Positions 1-6,182 are shown, numbered from the stretch's first letter. The stretch: DNA of 7,135 nt from Lachnospiraceae bacterium (GCA_021205045.1 JAJPYH010000013.1:1-7135), one strand, 5' to 3'. Notes: generated from the letters alone by a model not told the origin. Program-made: numbers and translations.

Positions 1-12
1 ATAGGAAGAGGA

Positions 13-41
13 TTTTCAGTGTTCGGTTTTGAGGGTACAAT
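13..41 (+). promoter_or_regulatory. putative sigma-A-type promoter for the tRNA cluster
   Basis: A TTTTCA hexamer at 13-18 (4 of 6 to the TTGACA consensus) lies 17 bases before TACAAT at 36-41 (5 of 6 to TATAAT). The spacing is ideal and would start transcription near base 48, about ten bases before tRNA-Asp. This rests on eye matching only. The cluster could instead be transcribed from an rRNA operon or other genes upstream of the window. Confidence 0.45.
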
Positions 42-58
42 GTGTTGTTGTATCAGAT

Positions 59-132
59 GGCCCGGTAGCTCAGTTGGTTAGAGCGCCGCCCTGTCACGGC
101 GGAGGTCATGGGTTCGAGCCCCACCCGGGTCG
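59..132 (+). tRNA. tRNA-Asp (GTC)
   Basis: The cloverleaf folds fully: acceptor stem 59-65 with 125-131 (one G-U pair), D arm, anticodon stem 86-90 with 98-102, anticodon GTC at 93-95, and TTCGAGC T-loop at 113-119. The discriminator is G132, the expected base for tRNA-Asp. The outermost T-stem pair (A108 with C124) is a mismatch. The 3' CCA is not encoded, so a CCA-adding enzyme must supply it. It is the first gene of the cluster. Confidence 0.97.
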
Positions 133-169
133 CTTATCAGAGAGCAATCGTGTTATTTAGATAATATGT

Positions 170-242
170 GGGATCTTAGCTCAGCTGGGAGAGCACCTGC
201 CTTACAAGCAGGGGGTCACAGGTTCGAGCCCTGTAGGTCCCA
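170..242 (+). tRNA. tRNA-Val (TAC)
   Basis: Acceptor stem 170-176 pairs with 235-241. Anticodon stem 196-200 pairs with 208-212. The anticodon TAC is at 203-205, followed by A206 as position 37. The T-loop is TTCGAGC and the discriminator is A242. CCA is not encoded. In E. coli, TrmN6 methylates N6 of A37 in tRNA-Val(UAC), and a homologue of that enzyme is encoded later in this window. Confidence 0.97.
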
Positions 243-257
243 GTTCTAAAAAACTAT

Positions 258-330
258 GCCGATGTGGCTCAATTGGCAGAGCAGCTGATTTGTAATCAGC
301 AGGTTATCGGTTCGAGTCCGATCATCGGCT
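258..330 (+). tRNA. tRNA-Thr (TGT)
   Basis: Acceptor stem 258-264 pairs perfectly with 323-329. Anticodon stem 284-288 pairs with 296-300, with anticodon TGT at 291-293. The T-loop is TTCGAGT. The discriminator base is T330, whereas A is the usual base in bacterial tRNA-Thr such as that of E. coli. CCA is not encoded. It lies 15 bases after tRNA-Val. Confidence 0.96.
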
Positions 331-380
331 TTGCATTAGACATAAGGCATGGAATTTCCAATATTGTGTATAATGTATAT

Positions 381-461
381 GGGTGGATTCCCGAGTGGCC
401 AAAGGGGACAGACTGTAAATCTGCTGCGATAGCTTCGGTGGTTCGAATCCACCTCCACCCA
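381..461 (+). tRNA. tRNA-Tyr (GTA)
   Basis: This is a class II tRNA with a long variable arm, 81 bases long. Acceptor stem 381-387 pairs perfectly with 454-460. The anticodon GTA is at 415-417 in loop 413-419. T stem 437-441 pairs with 449-453, and the discriminator is A461. The outer anticodon-stem pair (A408 with C424) is mismatched. CCA is not encoded. The long variable arm could suggest Ser or Leu, but the anticodon settles it as Tyr. Confidence 0.96.
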
Positions 462-491
462 TTCGGCTTTTAGCCAATATCAAATGAATAC

Positions 492-565
<74 letters not shown>

Positions 566-571
566 CTCGAT

Positions 572-644
572 GCCCAGATAGCTCAGTTGGTAGAGCGGAG
601 GACTGAAAATCCTTATGTCGCTGGTTCGATTCCGGCTCTGGGCA
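572..644 (+). tRNA. tRNA-Phe (GAA)
   Basis: Acceptor stem 572-578 pairs perfectly with 637-643. The anticodon GAA is at 605-607 in loop 603-609, with stem 598-602 and 610-614. The T-loop is TTCGATT and the discriminator is A644. CCA is not encoded; a run of six T follows directly. Only six bases separate it from each neighbouring tRNA, which implies processing from one precursor. Confidence 0.97.
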
Positions 645-650
645 TTTTTT

Positions 651-723
651 GAGCCATTAGCTCAGTCGGTAGAGCACTTGACTTTTAATCAAGGTGTCGG
701 GGGTTCGAATCCCCCATGGCTCA
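651..723 (+). tRNA. tRNA-Lys (TTT)
   Basis: Acceptor stem 651-657 pairs perfectly with 716-722. Anticodon stem 677-681 pairs with 689-693, with anticodon TTT at 684-686. The T stem is a G/C-only five-pair stem closing loop TTCGAAT. The discriminator is A723 and CCA is not encoded. It is the last gene of the cluster, about 50 bases before the terminator. Confidence 0.97.
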
Positions 724-774
724 CGCTAATGGATTTATTGGGAGAAAAATGACAGAGTTTCAGGTTTTGCAGTA

Positions 775-811
775 GCCGTTGTCTGGAGATGGAAAGACAA
801 TGGCTTTTTTG
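775..811 (+). terminator. intrinsic terminator of the tRNA cluster
   Basis: A ten-pair stem (775-784 with 795-804, including one G-T pair) encloses a ten-base loop at 785-794 and is followed directly by six T (805-810). This is a textbook Rho-independent terminator. It should separate the tRNA transcript from the protein operon, although some read-through is possible because no clear promoter is seen before the next gene. Confidence 0.88.
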
Positions 812-817
812 TAGTTA

Positions 818-831
818 TATGGCATTCCATA
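818..831. repeat. short inverted repeat in the decarboxylase leader
   Basis: TATGG at 818-822 and CCATA at 827-831 are perfect inverted halves around CATT. It lies between the terminator and the decarboxylase start. It could be a small hairpin or operator, but five-base arms occur often by chance. The rest of the 724-876 spacer shows no convincing promoter hexamers. Confidence 0.25.
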
Positions 832-864
832 GGAAGATATGACAGAGTCTGTGATTGAATGGGG

Positions 865-872
865 AAAGGGGA
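865..872 (+). promoter_or_regulatory. ribosome binding site of the decarboxylase gene
   Basis: AAAGGGGA ends four bases before the ATG at 877 and supports that start. An out-of-frame ATG at 873-875 sits too close to the SD site to compete well. Confidence 0.7.
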
Positions 873-876
873 ATGA

Positions 877-2322
877 ATGGCCTTGAAACAGAGTGATCTG
901 ACTTTGACTCAAAAGCTGAGGGAATATGCGGAGTCAGATTTTTACCCCTGTCACATGCCGGGACATAAAGGCAGCGGGAATACCGGAAGCGTGTTTGACT
1001 GCCTGCATGGGATGGACATTACGGAGATTGATGGATTTGACAATCTTCATCATGCGGATGATATACTGAGGAAGGTACAGGATGACGCAGCCACAGCATT
1101 TGGAGCGGATGCAAGCTTTTATCTGGTAGGCGGAAGTACGACAGGTATTCTGGCGGCTGTGTCAGCGGCGCTGCCTGCGGGCGGTGAGCTGCTGATAGCC
1201 AGGAACTGCCACAAGTCAGTCTATCACGCGGCGTATCTTCGAAGTCTTAAGCTCCACTATATTTTGCCCGGATTTGATAGAGAGGGTCAGATTTTTGAGC
1301 CGGTGACAGCCTGTCAGGTGAGAGATGCTTTGAAGCGGCATCCGGATGCTGGCGCAGTGTTGATTACCAGTCCTACATATGAGGGATTGACGGCAAATGT
1401 GGAGGAAATTGCGGAGGTTGTCCATAAACAGAATATTCCACTGATTGTAGACGAGGCGCATGGCGCTCATTTTGGATTTGCTGAGTGTCTGCCACCCAAC
1501 AGTAATGCCTGGGCGGATCTTGTAGTACAGTCTTTGCACAAGACTACGAAAGCGCTGACGCAGACAGCGCTGCTTCATGTGAACGGAGAAAGGGTGCCTG
1601 CTGCGCTGGTGCAGAGGTATCTGGATATTTATATGACCAGCAGCCCTTCTTATCTGTTAATGGCGAGTATGGAGGAGGCAGTCGTAGATTTGCGGGATCA
1701 TGGAGAGAAGCTGTACCGGGAATTTATGGAACGAGTGTCAGGCTTCCTGAGACAGACAGCGGAGCTGAAACAATTGTTTGTTTATAATGGAAAACGGAAC
1801 AAAGCGGATCCTTGCAAGATTCTGATTTGCTCCCGTATGACGGAGTTCTCGGGGAAGGATCTGTACAATGTGTTATTGCAAAGGTATCATCTGCAGATGG
1901 AACTTTGTGAGAATAATCACGTACTGGCGATAATGATGCCCTACGACAGACAGGAGGGATTTGACAGGCTTGCCGTAGCATTGAATGAGATCGATCAAAG
2001 TCTCCTTTATGGACTTCCCGGCAAGGATTGCAGTCGGAGCGTCAATGCAGATATGTTGCCGGTCTGTCTGCCGCGGCAGGCGAAAATCCTGGCGGAAAGC
2101 TGGGGAGGCGGACACTTTGTTCCATTATCTGAATGTGACGGAAAAGTCAGTGCTGAATTTATATATCAATATCCACCGGGGATTCCGCTGATTGTACCGG
2201 GGGAGGTCTGGGATGAGGCTGCAATCCATCAGGTGAAGGAAAGAATCGCCAGGGGCTATGAAATACTTGGAATTAACGAAAAAAGTGGTACAATAGGGGC
2301 GATGGTGAATGACGATGGGTAA
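877..2322 (+). CDS. yaaO: PLP-dependent Orn/Lys/Arg decarboxylase family protein (YaaO-like)
   Basis: This 481-residue cytoplasmic enzyme belongs to the fold-type I, PLP-dependent ornithine/lysine/arginine decarboxylase family. It is close in length to B. subtilis YaaO and SpeA (about 480-490). Visible marks are the N-terminal HMPGHKG motif (residues 26-32), the phosphate-binding GGSTTG segment (85-90), His112 in NCHKS (likely stacking on the PLP ring), Asp192 in DEAHGAH (pyridine nitrogen contact), and Lys222 in SLHKTTKALTQ (the Schiff-base lysine). The C-terminal YPPGIPLIVPGE motif is at 432-443. The enzyme should release CO2 from a basic amino acid to make a polyamine precursor, but the substrate cannot be read from these motifs. 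It is placed just upstream of a nucleotide kinase gene, as yaaO precedes tmk in B. subtilis, and overlaps that gene by 14 bases. No signal peptide or membrane segment is seen. Confidence 0.92.
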   Translation: MALKQSDLTLTQKLREYAESDFYPCHMPGHKGSGNTGSVFDCLHGMDITEIDGFDNLHHADDILRKVQDDAATAFGADASFYLVGGSTTGILAAVSAALPAGGELLIARNCHKSVYHAAYLRSLKLHYILPGFDREGQIFEPVTACQVRDALKRHPDAGAVLITSPTYEGLTANVEEIAEVVHKQNIPLIVDEAHGAHFGFAECLPPNSNAWADLVVQSLHKTTKALTQTALLHVNGERVPAALVQRYLDIYMTSSPSYLLMASMEEAVVDLRDHGEKLYREFMERVSGFLRQTAELKQLFVYNGKRNKADPCKILICSRMTEFSGKDLYNVLLQRYHLQMELCENNHVLAIMMPYDRQEGFDRLAVALNEIDQSLLYGLPGKDCSRSVNADMLPVCLPRQAKILAESWGGGHFVPLSECDGKVSAEFIYQYPPGIPLIVPGEVWDEAAIHQVKERIARGYEILGINEKSGTIGAMVNDDG

Positions 2323-2932
2323 AATCTTTGTTTTAATGGGAAAAAGCGCCTGCGGCAAGGACACGATCTTCAAAATGCTGATAGAAGAAAAGGGTCTTGC
2401 CCTGCGTCAGATTACACTCTACACGACTCGTCCCATGCGGGAGGAAGAGGAGAATGGCCGGGAATATTTTTTTGTGACAGAAGACAGCTTTGAGGAGTTT
2501 CTTGCGCAGGGGAAGGTGATAGAGTACAGAACCTATCAGACCGTACATGGACCGTGGACTTATTTTACAGCTCTGGATGGGCAGATTGATCTGGAACGCA
2601 GGAGTTACCTGCTGATTGCAACTCTGGAAGCCTATAATAGTTTTGTGCAATATTTTGGGAAGGATGCTGTGGTGCCGGTACTGATCACGCTGGAGGATGG
2701 AGAGCGGCTGCAGCGTGCCCTGGACAGGGAGCGGAGGCAGGACCTGCCCAGATATGAGGAGATGTGCCGCAGGTTTCTGGCAGACAGCGAGGATTTCTGT
2801 GAGGAAAATATTGCCCGTGCGGGGATTTCGGAGAGTTTTGAAAACCGGGAACTGATCGAATGTGAACTCAAAATCTGTGAGTATATCCGGAAAGCACTGT
2901 CCGGGAAAGGATCTGAAAAGAAAGAATTGTAA
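2309..2932 (+). CDS. divergent guanylate-kinase-like P-loop kinase in the tmk position
   Basis: This 207-residue protein has guanylate kinase architecture. It shows a Walker A loop (Gly11 to Asp18, GKSACGKD, with Asp where Ser/Thr is usual), the TTRPMREEEENGREYFF segment (39-55) matching the TTR-P-R-GE-G-DY-F guanine-site block, a degenerate HGPWTY (80-85) where canonical enzymes have HGxYYGT, and an Arg-rich lid (RLQRALDRERR, 133-143). The LEIDVQGA-type aspartate segment of true guanylate kinases reads LLIATLEAYNSF here, so the key Asp appears lost. GMP specificity is therefore doubtful, and this may be a second, specialised paralogue. It has no DRY/DRH thymidylate kinase signature, although it sits where tmk lies in Bacillus. 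The ATG at 2309 has AGGGG at 2295-2299, nine bases upstream; an ATG at 2315 is the alternative. It overlaps the decarboxylase and lies five bases before holB. Confidence 0.85.
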   Translation: MTMGKIFVLMGKSACGKDTIFKMLIEEKGLALRQITLYTTRPMREEEENGREYFFVTEDSFEEFLAQGKVIEYRTYQTVHGPWTYFTALDGQIDLERRSYLLIATLEAYNSFVQYFGKDAVVPVLITLEDGERLQRALDRERRQDLPRYEEMCRRFLADSEDFCEENIARAGISESFENRELIECELKICEYIRKALSGKGSEKKEL

Positions 2933-2937
2933 GCGGT

Positions 2938-3936
2938 ATGGGAAATTTTGAGGATATTATCGGACAACAGCATATCAAAAACCATATGTTGGCAGCTGTG
3001 CGTCATCAGAATCCATCCCATGCCTATCTTCTGTATGGGGAGCGCGGCAGCGGGAGAAAGATGTTGGCAAAAGCTTTTGCCAAAGCGCTGCAGTGCGAGG
3101 ATCCGACAGGAAATAAGCCCTGCGGCAAATGCTTAAGCTGCATGCAGATGATCACCGGCAATCATCCGGATGTCATCTATGTACGGCATGAGAAGCCGAA
3201 TGTGATCAGTGTGGACGAGGTGCGCCGCCAGATCAACCAGGATGTGGATATCAAGCCCTATCGTTCTGCGTGGAAGATTTATATCGTGGACGAGGCGGAA
3301 AAAATGAATGTTCAGGCGCAGAACGCAGTATTGAAAACGCTGGAGGAACCGCCGTCCTATGCGGTGATCCTGTTGATTACAACGAACCTGGACAGCATGC
3401 TTGAGACCATTAAAAGCCGCTGTGTCAATATGGCTACAAGGCCGGTGGAGGATGAAAAGCTGCAGCGCTTTCTCATGGAAAAAGAGCTTCTGCCGGACTA
3501 TAAGGCGAGCGTCTGTACCGCCTTTGCCAGAGGAAATGTGGGGAGGGCGCTGGAACTGGCGTCCAGCCAGGAATTTGAGGAAACCCGGGAGGAGGCCATA
3601 TCACTTCTTCGGTCGCTGGGAGCCAAAAGCGCTGCAGAGTTAGCGGCTGTTGCCAAAAAGAAAGTGGATAAAAGTCAGGATACATCCGGTTTCCTGGAGC
3701 TTCTGCAGTTCTGGTACAGGGATGTTTTGCTCTATAAGTCGACGGGAAGCGCAAAACACTTGATTTTTACTGAGGAATTACAGTATATTAGAAAGATGGC
3801 AGCAGCATATTCCTATGAGGGGTTAAATCAGATTCTGGATACGATTTTGCGGACGGCGGACAGGCTTTCGGGAAACGTAAATGCTGAATTGAGCATGGAG
3901 TGGCTGCTGTTGACGTGCAGGGATCATCTGATGTAA
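2938..3936 (+). CDS. holB: DNA polymerase III subunit delta' (clamp loader)
   Basis: This 332-residue AAA+ clamp-loader subunit helps load the beta sliding clamp during replication. The N terminus has the family signature FEDIIGQQHIKNHML followed by SHAYLLYG. The P-loop is degenerate (GERGSGRK, residues 34-41, with Arg for the Walker lysine and Lys for Ser/Thr), as expected for a delta' that does not hydrolyse ATP. The zinc-module cysteines are Cys53, Cys62, Cys65 and Cys68. The Walker B-like segment is IYIVDEAEKM (114-123), followed by sensor region LLITTN (145-150) and the SRC arginine-finger motif (160-162). The C-terminal helical domain is full length. No strong SD site precedes the ATG, and the kinase gene ends five bases upstream, so translational coupling is likely. 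Bacillus has yaaQ and yaaR between these genes; both are absent here. Confidence 0.95.
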   Translation: MGNFEDIIGQQHIKNHMLAAVRHQNPSHAYLLYGERGSGRKMLAKAFAKALQCEDPTGNKPCGKCLSCMQMITGNHPDVIYVRHEKPNVISVDEVRRQINQDVDIKPYRSAWKIYIVDEAEKMNVQAQNAVLKTLEEPPSYAVILLITTNLDSMLETIKSRCVNMATRPVEDEKLQRFLMEKELLPDYKASVCTAFARGNVGRALELASSQEFEETREEAISLLRSLGAKSAAELAAVAKKKVDKSQDTSGFLELLQFWYRDVLLYKSTGSAKHLIFTEELQYIRKMAAAYSYEGLNQILDTILRTADRLSGNVNAELSMEWLLLTCRDHLM

Positions 3937-3997
3937 AATGGCGGGAAAGCGGCTGCGAATATTTTCAGGACTGACAAGGGAGCAGCCAGTTGAGAAA

Positions 3998-4017
3998 GTC
4001 ACCTGCATCATGGTGAC
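3998..4017 (+). promoter_or_regulatory. perfect hairpin abutting the ricT ribosome binding site
   Basis: GTCACC (3998-4003) and GGTGAC (4012-4017) form a perfect six-pair stem with an eight-base loop in the 95-base holB-ricT gap. The SD sequence AGGGAGG (4018-4024) begins at the very next base. No T-run follows, so it is not a terminator. It might affect ribosome access or mRNA end processing, which is inference from position only. Confidence 0.45.
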
Positions 4018-4024
4018 AGGGAGG
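4018..4024 (+). promoter_or_regulatory. ribosome binding site of ricT
   Basis: AGGGAGG lies seven bases before the ATG at 4032 and fixes the start. It is one of the strongest SD sites in the window and follows the largest gap inside the gene row, so ricT probably initiates independently rather than by coupling to holB. Confidence 0.8.
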
Positions 4025-4031
4025 TTGATAG

Positions 4032-5471
4032 ATGACAAAAATTATTGGTGTGAGATTTCGGACAGCGGGAAAGGTTTATTATTTTGATCCGCTGGAGTTT
4101 GAGGTAAAACGGGGAGATCATGTGATTGTGGAGACTGCCCGGGGGATAGAGTACGGTACTGTAGTATGTGCTCCCAGAGAGGTGGAGGATGACCAGATTG
4201 TTTCCACATTAAAACCGGTGCTGCGTATAGCCAGTCAGAGGGATATGGAGCAGGAGGCGGACAATAAGAGGAAAGAAAAAGAGGCGTTCAAAATCTGTCT
4301 TGAGAAAATAAAAGAGCATGGCCTGGATATGAAGCTGATTGACGCCGAGTATACCTTTGATAATAATAAGGTGCTGTTTTATTTTACAGCGGACGGAAGA
4401 ATTGATTTCAGGGATCTGGTGAAGGACCTGGCGTCCATTTTCAGGACAAGAATTGAACTGCGCCAGATCGGCGTTCGTGATGAGACCAAGATTCGGGGAG
4501 GTATCGGCATCTGCGGCAGACCGCTGTGCTGCCATTCTTACCTGACGGATTTTATTCCGGTATCCATCAAGATGGCGAAGGAACAGAATTTAAGTCTGAA
4601 TCCGACCAAGATCTCCGGAATGTGCGGCGGGCTGATGTGTTGTCTGAAAAATGAGCAGGATACTTATGAGGAGCTGAACCGTAAGCTGCCCGGTGTGGGA
4701 GATGTAGTGATCTGTCCGGGTGCGCTGAAGGGAACGGTCAGCAGCGTGAATGTACTCAGGCAGACTGTGAAGGTTGTGGTGGAAGAAGGGGACGATAAGG
4801 AAGTCCGTGAATTTGCCGCGGGGGAGATTCGCTTTCATCATCACAAAAACAGCAAGGTGGAAATCACAGAGGAAGAGCTGCAGGCGGTCAGAGATCTGGA
4901 AGAAAAAAATAATGTGGAGAGCCTGGAGCCGGAGGAAGTGACCTATAAGCCTGAACGAAAGGAACGGTCATACAGGGAGCGCAGCAGGGAAAACCGGAGC
5001 AGGGATGGTCGGAACCGTGAGGGGATGGAAAAAAGAAATTCCCGAAGCTGGGAACGTAACGATTCAAGAAGCAGCCGGGGCCGTGAGAGCGCGGAAGGCG
5101 GAAACGGCAGAAGCCGCGAAGCTGTGGAAAGCGGAAACAGCAGAAATCGTGAAGGTCTGGAAACAGGAAGCAATAGAAGTCGTGAACGTACGGAAGCCAG
5201 AAGCAGCAGAAGCCGTGAAGGCTCGGAAGTCAGGAACAACCGGAGCCGTGATGACTCAGGAGCGAAAGGAACGCGCAGACAGGGTACGGAGGAACGGGCC
5301 TCTGAACAGAAGGCCGGCCAGGACAAGCCTGTGAAAACTTCTGTGGAGAGCGAGAATAATAGTCAGAATAGCCAGACAGGCAGCCGCAGAAGGAATAATT
5401 ACCGTTACAGAAAACCACGCAGGACAGAAGAAAATGGAGCAAACATTGAAAGTGAGACTAAACCCCGGTGA
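4032..5471 (+). CDS. ricT: PSP1-domain protein RicT (YaaT) with a long Arg/Ser/Glu repeat tail
   Basis: Residues 1 to about 290 match the RicT/YaaT family: start TKIIGVRFRTAGKVYYFDP, the PSP1 region, then the cysteine block CGRPLCC (161-167) and MCGGLMCC (197-204). In B. subtilis, RicT acts with RicA and RicF, carries iron-sulfur clusters and assists RNase Y in mRNA maturation; it affects sporulation, competence and biofilm. The cysteines here are the plausible cluster ligands. B. subtilis RicT is about 275 residues, whereas this protein has 479. The extra tail (about 300-479) is hydrophilic, low in complexity and rich in Arg, Ser, Glu and Asn. It contains eight 11-residue tandem units (327-414) and ends in a basic patch (SRRRNNYRYRKPRR, 451-464). 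The tail is probably disordered and may bind RNA, which is inference. The last 38 bases overlap trmN6. Bacillus yabA, which follows yaaT there, is absent. Confidence 0.93.
   Translation: MTKIIGVRFRTAGKVYYFDPLEFEVKRGDHVIVETARGIEYGTVVCAPREVEDDQIVSTLKPVLRIASQRDMEQEADNKRKEKEAFKICLEKIKEHGLDMKLIDAEYTFDNNKVLFYFTADGRIDFRDLVKDLASIFRTRIELRQIGVRDETKIRGGIGICGRPLCCHSYLTDFIPVSIKMAKEQNLSLNPTKISGMCGGLMCCLKNEQDTYEELNRKLPGVGDVVICPGALKGTVSSVNVLRQTVKVVVEEGDDKEVREFAAGEIRFHHHKNSKVEITEEELQAVRDLEEKNNVESLEPEEVTYKPERKERSYRERSRENRSRDGRNREGMEKRNSRSWERNDSRSSRGRESAEGGNGRSREAVESGNSRNREGLETGSNRSRERTEARSSRSREGSEVRNNRSRDDSGAKGTRRQGTEERASEQKAGQDKPVKTSVESENNSQNSQTGSRRRNNYRYRKPRRTEENGANIESETKPR
5010..5273 (+). repeat. eight tandem 33-bp repeats in the 3' part of ricT
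   Basis: Eight in-frame units begin at 5010, 5043, 5076, 5109, 5142, 5175, 5208 and 5241. Each encodes an 11-residue pattern close to R-S/N-R-E-x-x-E-x-x-N-S/N. Units 4 to 7 (5109-5240) are most alike, while units 2 and 8 are diverged. A ten-residue partial copy (residues 317-326) precedes them. Arginine codons vary between AGA, CGT, CGC and CGG, so the array is not a fresh duplication. Copy number may vary between strains. Confidence 0.85.
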
Positions 5472-6182
5472 GAGGCTGGACGATCTGCAGCGCTGCGGAT
5501 ATTGCATTATTCAGAATCCGGGAAACTTCTGCTTTGGCATGGATGCGGTGCTCCTTTCAGGTTTTGCCTTTGCCAGGAGCGGCGACAGGGTTCTTGATCT
5601 GGGCACCGGTACCGGCATTATCCCGATACTGATGGCGGCAAAAACCCAGGCCGCTGCGCTGGTAGGGCTGGAAATCCAGCATGAGAGCGCGGATATGGCT
5701 GACAGAAGCGTCATTTATAATGGGCTGCAGGAACGGGTAAAGATTGTAGAAGGGGATTTAAAAGAGGCGGCGGATATTTTTGGAGCCGCCTCTTTTGATG
5801 TTGTTACCTGCAACCCGCCTTATATGATTGGAAATCACGGACTGACGAACTCTGAAGAGGCTAAGGCCATCGCCAGACATGAAATCCTGTGTACTCTGGA
5901 GGATGTGATTTCTCAGGCGGCGAAGGTGTGCAGGCCGGGAGGGCATTTTTTATGGTACACAGGCCTTTTCGGCTGGCAGAGATTATTTCGCTGATGGTGC
6001 GGTATCATCTGGAGCCCAAACGGATGCGCCTGGTTTATCCGAAGGCGGATAAAGAGCCCAATATGGTACTGATTGAGGGTGTCCGGGGCGGAAACAGCCG
6101 TATGAAGGTGGAAAAACCTCTGATCGTCTATGATAATGAGGGAAATTATACGCCGGAGATTTATGAGGTATATGGATACTGA
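5434..6182 (+). CDS. trmN6: TrmN6/YabB-type tRNA (adenine37-N6)-methyltransferase, split by a -1 frameshift
   Basis: The COG4123-type SAM-dependent methyltransferase is read in two frames. Frame 1 (5434-5994, 186 codons) gives ERLDDL, FCFGMDAVLL (32-41), SAM motif LDLGTGTG (54-61), Glu80, Asp108 and the catalytic NPPY (127-130), then runs off family sequence after Cys-Arg-Pro-Gly-Gly-His171-Phe and stops at TGA 5992-5994. The missing C-terminal third (MVHRPFRLAEIIS onward) continues in the -1 frame to TGA at 6180-6182. Joining at the T run 5946-5951 gives 249 residues, against 247 for B. subtilis YabB. In E. coli this family makes m6A37 in tRNA-Val(UAC). The ATG at 5434 has AGGA nine bases upstream and overlaps ricT by 38 bases; TTG 5446 and GTG 5452 are alternative starts. 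The break may be programmed frameshifting, a real deletion or a sequencing error. If real and unprogrammed, this is a pseudogene. Confidence 0.85.
5937..5954 (+). promoter_or_regulatory. internal SD sequence and ATG at the trmN6 frame break
   Basis: GGGAGGG (5937-5943) lies eight bases before an ATG (5952-5954) in the frame of the detached C-terminal third. Ribosomes could start there and make a 76-residue fragment ending at 6182. The site may be fortuitous, since the same bases encode the conserved Pro-Gly-Gly of the methyltransferase. Confidence 0.35.
5946..5952 (+). other. candidate -1 slippery heptamer T_TTT_TTA in trmN6
   Basis: In the upstream frame the codons read CAT TTT TTA TGG, so the heptamer has the exact X_XXY_YYZ phase of the classical -1 shift signal. 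After slippage the next codon is ATG at 5952, giving the expected family sequence. A weak hairpin (GGCC 5962-5965 with GGCT 5971-5974) lies nine bases downstream. The SD-like GGGAGGG is only two bases upstream, closer than the roughly ten bases seen at the dnaX -1 site. Confidence 0.45.

Noticed and set aside
637..650. G/C-rich stem side followed by six T, resembling an intrinsic terminator after tRNA-Phe
   Set aside because: The G/C-rich bases are the 3' half of the tRNA-Phe acceptor stem and pair with 572-578. tRNA-Lys follows six bases later in the same cluster.
3938..4087. 49-codon ORF starting one base after the holB stop and overlapping the ricT start
   Set aside because: It has no SD site, overlaps the well-supported ricT start by 56 bases in another frame, and has no recognisable features.
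4943..5326. Leu/Ser/Arg-rich 127-codon frame on the minus strand opposite the ricT tail
   Set aside because: Same cause as above: absence of stops follows from the repeat composition. No start signals or family features are seen.
5005..5334. Ala/Glu/Lys-rich 109-codon frame inside ricT with its own 11-residue period
   Set aside because: The 33-bp repeat length keeps every frame periodic and nearly stop-free, so this is a shadow of the ricT repeat. The ricT frame is continuous with the conserved PSP1 domain.
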